Source: Thermomicrobiales bacterium
GTDB taxonomy: Bacteria; Chloroflexota; Chloroflexia; Thermomicrobiales; UBA6265
DNA length: 6,117 nt
Assembly: GCA_025928535.1 (NCBI GenBank)
Contig: JAICJJ010000188.1
Location: forward strand, 1-6,117
Reading direction: 5' to 3'
The translations under genes were made by a program, and so were the position numbers. This document shows positions 1-5,140 of the stretch, piece by piece. Position 1 is the stretch's first letter; every line of letters starts with the position of its first letter. The notes beneath the pieces are model-generated. The model saw only the letters and a list, made by a program, of their open reading frames with translations. It had not been told where the DNA came from and searched no databases.

Positions 1-407
1 CCGCCGTAGTAGCCGGCGAGGCAGCCGAGCAGGCCGCCGATCAGGAACGGGAAGATGACGCTGACCAACCCGACCTGCAAATCTATGCGGGCGCCGTAGA
101 GCACGCGCGAAAAGACGTCGCGGCCGAGATTGTCGGTGCCCATCAGATGCTCGAGGCTCGGCGGCTTCAGCCGGGCCGTGTAGTCGGTGTCTTGCGGGCC
201 GCGCGGGGCAATGGCGGGCGCGAAGATCGCCACCAGCACCACGAGCACGATCATCACCGCGCCGATGAGGAGATTGCGGTTTTTCCACCGGGCCGGGCGC
301 CGCAAGACGCTGGCGGCTGGAGCCGCCGCGGCGATCCCGCCCGCCGGGTTGGTCTGCATGGCGGCGCCGTCCACTGCCATCGCCGTCGCCGTCGCCGTCT
401 TGTCCAC
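1..407 (-). CDS. DppC-type ABC importer permease, N-terminal part (cut by window edge)
   Basis: This is the second inner-membrane permease of a peptide/nickel-type (PepT family) ABC importer; it pairs with the DppB-type permease just upstream. About 135 residues are visible and the rest lies beyond base 1. After an Ala/Pro-rich cytoplasmic tail comes a first membrane helix (about residues 46-66). The family signature MGTDNLGRDVFSRVLYGAR (residues 89-107) follows, then the start of the second helix, ending in GCLAGYYG, typical of DppC/OppC proteins. I chose the GTG at 407 because a GAGGAG overlapping the upstream stop lies about 10 nt before it. In-frame ATGs at 380 and 359 are possible but have no clear ribosome-binding site. 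The gap to the upstream stop is 14 nt, so the genes are cotranscribed and possibly coupled. Three tandem ACGGCG units (Thr-Ala) follow the GTG closely. The family is clear; the transported substrate is unknown. Confidence 0.92.
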   Translation of the reverse strand, partial: MDKTATATAMAVDGAAMQTNPAGGIAAAAPAASVLRRPARWKNRNLLIGAVMIVLVVLVAIFAPAIAPRGPQDTDYTARLKPPSLEHLMGTDNLGRDVFSRVLYGARIDLQVGLVSVIFPFLIGGLLGCLAGYYG

Positions 408-421
408 CTCTGGCGCGCTCC

Positions 422-1363
422 TCAACTGATGCTGATCCGCGGGTCGAGAAAGGTGTAGACGAGATCGGTGACGAGATTGACCGCGATCACCAGCGCCGCG
501 AAGATCAGCGTTTCCGATTGCACCACCGGGTAGTCGCGGGCGGAAATCGCGTCGACCAGCAGTTTGCCCGCCCCCGGCAAGCCGAAGACGTTTTCGACGA
601 TGACCGTGCCGCCCATCAGATAGCCGATCGACAGTCCAAAGAGGGTCAGCGGCGGGATCAGCGCGTTTTTCATCACGTGGGCCGAAACGACCGCGCGTTC
701 GGCCAATCCTTTGGCGCGGGCGGTCCGGACGTAGTCCGAGCCCATCGCTTCCAGCACGCTTGTCCGCAACGAGCGGACGAGCACCGGCGCGATGCCGACC
801 GCGATCGTCAGCGACGGCAGGAAGAGATGATGGAGCGAATCGACGAAACCTTCCCCCGCGCCGGCGACCGGAACGAGACCGAAGCGGAGGCTGAAGACGA
901 TCAGCAGCAGGATGCCGACCCAGAAGGCCGGCATCACCATCGTCACCATCAGCACGGCTCGCACGATCTGGTCGAACAGGCTGTCTTTCCAGAGCGCCGC
1001 CAGAATGCCGAGCGGCAGCGCGATGAGCGCCGTCAACGCGGCCGAGTAGACCACGAGCCAGAGCGAGACCGGCAACCGATCCGCCAGCAGCGCGGCGACG
1101 GTCGTCCGGAATTTCAGCGACGTGCCGAAATTGAAGGTCGCGACATCACCCAGGTAGGTCAGGTACTGCTTCCAGAGCGGCTGGTCGAGGCCGAGTTGAT
1201 GGCGCAACGCGGCGACCGCTTCCGGCGTGGCGTGCAAGCCGAGCATCGAAGCCGCCGGATCGCCCGGAATCAATTGCAACAGCGCGAACGCCACGAGCGT
1301 GACCCCGATCAGGACCGGGATCATCTGCGCCAGGCGGCGGGCGATCAGGCGGCTTCGGTTCAT
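422..1363 (-). CDS. DppB-type ABC importer permease
   Basis: This 313-residue inner-membrane permease is the usual length for DppB/OppB/NikB proteins and forms the translocation channel with the DppC-type partner. Six hydrophobic segments are visible, at about residues 14-32, 101-124, 135-159, 181-197, 240-258 and 286-306. The N-terminal helix is followed by the family motif LIPGDPA (31-37) and LGLDQPLWKQYLTYL (57-71). The cytoplasmic EAA loop that contacts the ATPase is EAMGSDYVRTARAKGL (205-220). The conserved VENVFGLPGAGKLLVDAI (256-273) and the C-terminal VYTFLDPRI (302-310) are present. The ATG lies 21 nt after the stop of the solute-binding protein gene and has only a weak ribosome-binding site, so it probably relies on readout from the upstream gene. 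All family landmarks are intact. Peptides are the default substrate, but glutathione, nickel or sugar oligomers use the same family. Confidence 0.96.
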   Translation of the reverse strand: MNRSRLIARRLAQMIPVLIGVTLVAFALLQLIPGDPAASMLGLHATPEAVAALRHQLGLDQPLWKQYLTYLGDVATFNFGTSLKFRTTVAALLADRLPVSLWLVVYSAALTALIALPLGILAALWKDSLFDQIVRAVLMVTMVMPAFWVGILLLIVFSLRFGLVPVAGAGEGFVDSLHHLFLPSLTIAVGIAPVLVRSLRTSVLEAMGSDYVRTARAKGLAERAVVSAHVMKNALIPPLTLFGLSIGYLMGGTVIVENVFGLPGAGKLLVDAISARDYPVVQSETLIFAALVIAVNLVTDLVYTFLDPRISIS

Positions 1364-1384
1364 CGTCGTTGCAGCCCTGCCGTC

Positions 1385-3109
1385 CTACTGCTCGACCCAG
1401 GTCTGCTTCCAGACCCATTGGCCGGTCGGCGGCTGCAGGAAGTTGTGCACCTTGGCGGTCGTCGCCGCCAGATAGGGCTGGTGATAGAAGATCACCATCG
1501 CCGCCTGCTCGTTGAAGATTTCCTGAATCCGATAGTAGATCTGCTGCCGCTTGGCCGGATCGAGTTCTTCTTCGCCCTGCTTGGCGAGTTTCTCGGCTTC
1601 CGGGTCCGACCAGTGCGTGCCGAACATGTTGGAGCCCGACGGCAAAATGGCGTAGGCGACGAGTTCGTCCGGATCGATGATGTCGTTCGTCCACGACGTC
1701 AGTTGCGCCTGGAAATTGCCTTTCCGGTAGTTGTCGGTGCTGACGCTCGACTCGACCGGCGTGATGGTGACGTCGACGCCGATCTTGCTCCACATGTCTT
1801 TCAGCGCGCTGGCGAGGGCGTCTTCGTCGGCGCTGCCGGCCAGCGACTGCAATTCGAGCGGAAAGCCGTTCGGCGCTTTCGATTTCGCGAGCAACGACTT
1901 GGCCTTGTCGACGTCGTACGGGAAACCGGGAAGATTCGGATTCCAGTAGAGCGCGCCTTTCGGCATGAACGACGTGGCCGGAATGCCGAGGCCGAAGAGG
2001 ACGACCTGGATCAGCGTGTCGCGGTCGACCGCGTAATTGAGCGCGAGCCGGACGTTGGCGTCGCCGAGTGGGTCCTTCTCGCTGTTGAGCGTGGCGTACT
2101 TCGTGTAGGTCGAAGGCAATTCCCAGACCTTGAGGCTGGGATCGGACTTCAGTTCATCGACCCGGCTGAAGGGGGGCGAGTCCAGACCGTCGATCTCGCC
2201 GCCCTGCAACTGGATGATGCGGGCGTTGTCGTCGGCCACGATGCTGACGACCACCTGGTCGAGCACCGGCAGATCTTCTTCCCAGTAGTTGGCATTCTTG
2301 ACGAGGGTGATGTGATCGCCTTTCGCCCATTCCTTGAGGGCGAAGGGGCCGGTGCCCATGCATTGATCGGTCAGTTTCTTCGGATCGTCCTTGGCGAACG
2401 CCTCGGAGATGACCGACATGTTGAACATCGCGATGTCGGCGAGGAACGGCGCCCAGGGTTGCGGCAATTCGATGACGACGGTCTGATCGTCCGGCGTCGA
2501 GATGCCCTGGACGTTGCCCTTGTCGTCGCGCTTCAACGCGGTGAGGGTGAAGGTCCAGTGTTGCTCCGGGTCGTTGGCGGCCCGCGTGAACGACCAGACG
2601 ACGTCGCTCGCCTTCATCGGCGTGCCATCGGAAAATTTCACACCTGGACGCAGATGGAAGGTGTAGGTCTTGCCGTCGCTGGAGATGTCCCATTTTTCGG
2701 CGAGCGCCGGTTCGAGATTGGCGCCGTCCGGCGTCACCCGCACGAGGGTGTCGTAGATGTTGGTGAAGATCCAGATGTTGACGTTGCCGTCGTTGGTGAC
2801 CGGGTCGAGATTGTCGGAGTCCGAGGCGCGGGCGAACTTGAAGGTGCCGCCTTTGGGCGCTTTCGAGGTGTCTTCGATGCCGACGGCGATCGGCGTGCCG
2901 CCGATGGTGACGGTGATCGGATTGCTGGCGGTGGTCGTCGCGTCCTGAAACGCGGCGGCGCGATAGGTTCGGAACATCGCGGTCGCGGCGGGACCGGCGA
3001 GACCGAGCGCGGCGGCCCGGCGGAAAAAGGCGCGCCGGTCGAGCGAGCCCTCGAACGCGGCGCGCGCCAGCGCCGCCAATTCTTCTTTCCGGTCCATTCG
3101 GTCGTGCAT
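1385..3109 (-). CDS. Family 5 extracellular solute-binding protein (peptide/nickel type), Tat-exported
   Basis: This is the substrate receptor of the ABC importer, 574 residues long, a normal size for SBP_bac_5 proteins. The N-terminus is a cytoplasmic-looking stretch followed by a twin-arginine motif DRRAFFRR (residues 24-31) and a short Ala/Gly/Leu-rich region, with a likely cleavage site near AAA-FQD (51-56). There is no lipobox Cys, so the protein is probably released or held by the permeases rather than lipid-anchored. The mature part opens with GGTFKFARASDSDNLDP (87-103). The family signature runs from LAEKWDISSDGKTYTFHLRP (136-155) to VKFSDGTPMKASDVVWSF. The ATG at 3109 is chosen because GAGGG (3121-3117) lies 7 nt upstream; the frame stays open to 3283 but the extra residues look like translated leader. 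It is the first gene of the operon. The ligand cannot be read from sequence. Confidence 0.95.
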   Translation of the reverse strand: MHDRMDRKEELAALARAAFEGSLDRRAFFRRAAALGLAGPAATAMFRTYRAAAFQDATTTASNPITVTIGGTPIAVGIEDTSKAPKGGTFKFARASDSDNLDPVTNDGNVNIWIFTNIYDTLVRVTPDGANLEPALAEKWDISSDGKTYTFHLRPGVKFSDGTPMKASDVVWSFTRAANDPEQHWTFTLTALKRDDKGNVQGISTPDDQTVVIELPQPWAPFLADIAMFNMSVISEAFAKDDPKKLTDQCMGTGPFALKEWAKGDHITLVKNANYWEEDLPVLDQVVVSIVADDNARIIQLQGGEIDGLDSPPFSRVDELKSDPSLKVWELPSTYTKYATLNSEKDPLGDANVRLALNYAVDRDTLIQVVLFGLGIPATSFMPKGALYWNPNLPGFPYDVDKAKSLLAKSKAPNGFPLELQSLAGSADEDALASALKDMWSKIGVDVTITPVESSVSTDNYRKGNFQAQLTSWTNDIIDPDELVAYAILPSGSNMFGTHWSDPEAEKLAKQGEEELDPAKRQQIYYRIQEIFNEQAAMVIFYHQPYLAATTAKVHNFLQPPTGQWVWKQTWVEQ

Positions 3110-3143
3110 GTCGCATCCCTCGCGATGACTCGGAACGATCGAT

Positions 3144-3163
3144 CCCGGGCGCGATCTCCCGGG
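3144..3163 (-). promoter_or_regulatory. Hairpin in the leader of the ABC importer mRNA
   Basis: CCCGGG occurs at 3144-3149 and again at 3158-3163. Because the word is self-complementary, the two copies form a 6-bp all-GC stem with an 8-nt loop. It lies about 35 nt upstream of the solute-binding protein ATG. It could shape translation or mRNA stability, but GC-rich DNA makes such stems easily by chance. Confidence 0.3.
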
Positions 3164-3193
3164 GACAGGCGACGACGGCTCGCGGCCGATCGG

Positions 3194-3217
3194 GGCGAGG
3201 CTCGGCCCGAGCTCGCC
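3194..3217 (-). promoter_or_regulatory. Long hairpin in the leader of the ABC importer mRNA
   Basis: On the plus strand GGCGAG (3194-3199) pairs with CTCGCC (3212-3217), and CTCG (3201-3204) pairs with CGAG (3208-3211) around a 3-nt loop. Only base 3200 is left as a bulge. The transcript would fold into a 10-bp, GC-rich stem shortly after the predicted transcription start. A role as a 5' stabiliser or attenuator is inference; no T-run follows. Confidence 0.35.
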
Positions 3218-3238
3218 TGGCGCGGTTCCGTCCGCAGG

Positions 3239-3267
3239 TGCATATATCCGGGACGAACGGCTGTCAA
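3239..3267 (-). promoter_or_regulatory. Predicted sigma70-type promoter of the ABC importer operon
   Basis: Reading the minus strand, a perfect -35 hexamer TTGACA (3267-3262) is followed by an AT island unusual for this GC-rich region. The -10 could be TATATG (3246-3241, 15-nt spacer) or TATGCA (3244-3239, 17-nt spacer). Transcription would start near 3232, giving a leader of about 120 nt before the ATG at 3109. This is the only near-consensus promoter I noticed in the divergent region. Confidence 0.6.
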
Positions 3268-3323
3268 GTGGTATTCCCGACATCGCGCGGGAGGGGTCGC
3301 TGCCTCTCGCGACTGACGCGCCC

Positions 3324-3345
3324 TATGCTACCGTAGCGGCGCTAC
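3324..3345 (+). promoter_or_regulatory. Possible -10 and overlapping inverted repeats upstream of the SnoaL-like gene
   Basis: TATGCT (3324-3329) matches four of six -10 bases, but no good -35 stands 17 nt upstream. Overlapping it are three GCTAC/GTAGC words: GCTAC (3327-3331), GTAGC (3333-3337) and GCTAC (3341-3345). The middle copy can pair with either neighbour. This layout resembles an operator over a promoter, or alternative hairpins in the leader. The functional reading is inference. Confidence 0.3.
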
Positions 3346-3365
3346 CCGAGAGACTACAGCCCACC

Positions 3366-3371
3366 AGGAGG
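3366..3371 (+). promoter_or_regulatory. Consensus Shine-Dalgarno that fixes the GTG start of the SnoaL-like gene
   Basis: AGGAGG ends 6 nt before the GTG at 3378. It is the strongest ribosome-binding site in the window and decides the start, since no ATG stands near the N-terminus of the frame. Confidence 0.85.
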
Positions 3372-3377
3372 AAGTGC

Positions 3378-3887
3378 GTGGACGGCGCCCAGGTCGATGC
3401 TCCCGCCCCGTCCGTGGTCGCGCCCGCCGGCCGGCCGGGCCGCGATCCGGCGCTGACGCAGGAGGCGGCGATTGCGCTCCTGTCCACCTATCTGGAGGCC
3501 GTCAACCACCGGGATGACGCGGCGCTGGCCGCTCTGCTGGCTCCCGACTATGTCCATCACTGGCCGTTTGGCCACGACACGGTCGGCGCCGCGGCGGACC
3601 TGGCCAACCTGCAGCGGGTGGCGGAGGTGTTTCCCGACCTCACCGTGACGGCGGACCAGATTCTGGCCGGCGACGACCTCGGGGTCATCGTCTGGACGGC
3701 GACGGGAACGCAGGCGCGGCCGTTCCTGGGCTTTCCGCCCAGCGCGCACCCTGCCAGTTGGTCCGGGATCTTCGTCCACCGCCTCGCCGGTGGGCAGATC
3801 ACGGAGACCTGGACGCAAGCCGATCACCTCAGTCGCCTGCAGCAGCAGGGAGCAATCCCGGCTCCGGCGGCGCCGCCAGCGTCGTAG
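3378..3887 (+). CDS. SnoaL-like / ester cyclase family protein (NTF2-like fold)
   Basis: This 169-residue cytoplasmic protein has the small alpha+beta-barrel signature of SnoaL-like proteins. The N-terminal 25 residues are Ala/Pro-rich and probably disordered. A helix-rich start, ALLSTYLEAVNHRDDAALAA (33-52), is followed by APDYVHHWP (55-63) and then FPDLTVTADQILAGDDLGVI (85-104). Next come WTATGTQARPFLGFPPS (106-122) and the closing strand WSGIFVHRLAGGQITETW (128-145), with ADHLSRLQQQG after it. This order matches the family often annotated as 'ester cyclase' or 'SnoaL-like polyketide cyclase'. Most such stand-alone members have no proven substrate, and nothing nearby looks like polyketide synthesis, so a cyclase activity should not be assumed. 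It starts at GTG behind a consensus AGGAGG and is divergent from the ABC importer operon. The family is confident, the function unknown. Confidence 0.88.
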   Translation: MDGAQVDAPAPSVVAPAGRPGRDPALTQEAAIALLSTYLEAVNHRDDAALAALLAPDYVHHWPFGHDTVGAAADLANLQRVAEVFPDLTVTADQILAGDDLGVIVWTATGTQARPFLGFPPSAHPASWSGIFVHRLAGGQITETWTQADHLSRLQQQGAIPAPAAPPAS

Positions 3888-3889
3888 GC

Positions 3890-3916
3890 CCGGGGCGTCG
3901 CGCTTGTCCGCCCCGG
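3890..3916. terminator. GC hairpin between convergent genes, probable terminator
   Basis: CCGGGGCG (3890-3897) and CGCCCCGG (3909-3916) form a perfect 8-bp stem with an 11-nt loop. It begins 2 nt after the SnoaL-like stop and lies 34 nt beyond the GH17-like stop on the other strand. There is no clear T-run on either side, so it is not a textbook intrinsic terminator, but its position between two convergent stops supports a bidirectional role. Confidence 0.5.
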
Positions 3917-3950
3917 AGATGCTGGCTCTTGACTCGAGTTCGTCCGGCGG

Positions 3951-4838
3951 TCACGCATACGGGCCGAGATCGAGGGCCGCGACGACGGGCTTGGGCCGGC
4001 GCCGATCATCCCAGAGGCCGCCAAAGCCTCCCGGCGGCGAGGTCGCCTGCGCGAACCATGCATCGAAGGCGAATCCATAGATGAAGGGCGCGCCGCTCGC
4101 GATCAGATGCTGCACGAAGCGCTTCTGGTTGGCGGGGGTGGCTCCAGGGGTGGATTGCGGGGGCAGCGCGCCGGAGGGGTAGGCCGCTTCCTGAATCACG
4201 ATGATCCGATCCTCCGGCATGCCCGGCGTGTCCCGAATCACCTGTAGGACCTCAACCACCCATTCGGCCGCCATGTCCGGATTGTTGCGGAGTTGCACCC
4301 ACCAGGGCTGCAGATTGGGAAAGACAAAGTCGCCGAACTCGGTCGCGATCTGCGGGTAGCGCGCCCAGTCGTCGCGATGCAGGCCCGTGGTTGCCGGCTT
4401 GCCGTAGGCGCGCTGCAGGGACTCCATTTCCTGCCGCAGCCGCGCGACCGCCTCGTCGCCCGGTTCCCCGCGGAGCATGGCCTTGTGCACCGTTTCGTTG
4501 CCGACGACGAGCGCGTCGATGTCGCCAATCGCGCGCTCGACATTGTGCTTTTCGCGCTCCAGCGTCGCGTCATCTGGCCACCACAGCTTGGCGATGACAT
4601 GGTGGAAGCCGATGCGTTTGGCCACGCGGGGGGCGGCTTCCAGGCCATACGTCATCGCATTGGTCACAAGGCCGCGAAACCCGCGCGCGTAGAGCAGCGA
4701 CAGTTCGATTTGCAACTGCAACTCGGTCACGGGATGCTGCCCGGCGACGAAATCGAACGGCCGGGCGGGGGAGTAGTTGATCCAGGCGCGGCTCGTCTGC
4801 AACGCCTCCAGCACGTCAGCGTTCATCGGCCCATCCAT
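3951..4838 (-). CDS. GH17-like glycoside hydrolase (beta-1,3-glucanase-type TIM barrel)
   Basis: The protein (295 residues from this start) resembles bacterial GH17/COG5309 enzymes, which act on beta-1,3-glucans by a retaining mechanism with two Glu residues. The first barrel strand is INYSPARPFDF (residues 20-30). The likely acid/base is in LVVGNETVHK (110-119, E115), matching the GH17 VGNE motif. The likely nucleophile is in IIVIQEAAYPSG (212-223, E217), which stands where plant and fungal members have SETGWPSxG. The C-terminus has FIYGFAFDAWFA and ends WDDRRRPKPVVAALDLGPYA. No signal peptide is visible from this start, so either the enzyme is cytoplasmic or the N-terminus is wrong. ATGs at 4838 and 4826 lack good ribosome-binding sites. 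The frame stays open to 5021, but residues upstream are Arg/Trp/Pro-rich and unlike a protein. Family is fairly sure, substrate is not. Confidence 0.82.
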   Translation of the reverse strand: MDGPMNADVLEALQTSRAWINYSPARPFDFVAGQHPVTELQLQIELSLLYARGFRGLVTNAMTYGLEAAPRVAKRIGFHHVIAKLWWPDDATLEREKHNVERAIGDIDALVVGNETVHKAMLRGEPGDEAVARLRQEMESLQRAYGKPATTGLHRDDWARYPQIATEFGDFVFPNLQPWWVQLRNNPDMAAEWVVEVLQVIRDTPGMPEDRIIVIQEAAYPSGALPPQSTPGATPANQKRFVQHLIASGAPFIYGFAFDAWFAQATSPPGGFGGLWDDRRRPKPVVAALDLGPYA

Positions 4839-4875
4839 GCCTGGCAGCGAGGGTGGCGAAGCGCGCACAGTCCAT
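4816..4875 (-). other. Possible 19-residue leader frame overlapping the GH17-like start
   Basis: On the minus strand AGGAGAGGA lies 8 nt upstream of an ATG at 4875, the best start signal near the GH17-like gene. That ATG opens a frame of only 19 residues, beginning MDCARFATLAARHG, whose TGA (4818-4816) lies just inside the GH17-like gene in another reading frame. It may be a coupling leader peptide. Alternatively, an indel may separate the true start from the rest of the enzyme. Coding status is unproven. Confidence 0.25.
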
Positions 4876-5028
4876 GACCGGGGTCCTCTCCTGGGCCATC
4901 CTGCTGGCGGGTGTGCACACGACCAGATCGACGTGCCGGCGCATCTTGAACGAGCGCAAAGCGCCGTGCAATACGGGAGACGGCTGAAGCGCTGCCGGAA
5001 CCAGGGCAGGGCGCGGGCCATCAGCGAA

Positions 5029-5047
5029 CGTGATGGATCCCATCACG
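5029..5047. repeat. Perfect 19-bp dyad, candidate operator
   Basis: CGTGATGG (5029-5036) and CCATCACG (5040-5047) are exact inverted copies separated by ATC. The site lies in the divergent gap between the GH17-like and methyltransferase genes, 9 nt before a possible -35 box. That symmetry and placement fit a dimeric repressor site. It does not resemble the ArsR-type operator I know, and no regulator gene is in the window. Confidence 0.45.
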
Positions 5048-5056
5048 AATCCCTGG

Positions 5057-5085
5057 TTGTTCCCATCGTACGGGGTCGCTAAAGT
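5057..5085 (+). promoter_or_regulatory. Possible promoter of the methyltransferase gene
   Basis: TTGTTC (5057-5062) and TAAAGT (5080-5085) are separated by 17 nt and match three and four of six consensus bases respectively. Transcription would start near 5092, leaving a leader of about 50 nt before the ATG at 5141. The match is moderate and no experimental support is available. Confidence 0.35.
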
Positions 5086-5140
5086 GGAGCATATCGATGG
5101 CCAGTCCGACCGCAGCCGCCATCCTCGCCGGGAGCCCGCC

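Noticed and set aside
147..458. Plus-strand open frames opposite the DppC-type permease
   Set aside because: They are Arg/His/Gly-rich with no domain and are antisense to a clear permease signature.
3110..3283. N-terminal extension of the solute-binding protein to 3283
   Set aside because: The extension would precede the Tat motif by more than 80 residues and overlap the predicted promoter, and the ATG at 3109 has a well-placed GAGGG.
518..3316. Very long plus-strand open frame (932 codons) opposite the ABC importer genes
   Set aside because: Its translation is rich in Arg, Asp, Glu, His and Gln without domain patterns. It is antisense to two well-supported transporter genes, and such frames arise easily from high GC at third codon positions.
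4839..5021. N-terminal extension of the GH17-like protein to 5021
   Set aside because: The added residues are Arg/Pro/Trp/Cys-rich and look like noncoding translation; they have no signal-peptide pattern and the barrel is complete without them.
5030..5140. Upstream GTG start at 5030 for the methyltransferase
   Set aside because: It would place the dyad and the possible promoter inside the gene and has no ribosome-binding site; the ATG at 5141 has GGGAG at 6 nt.
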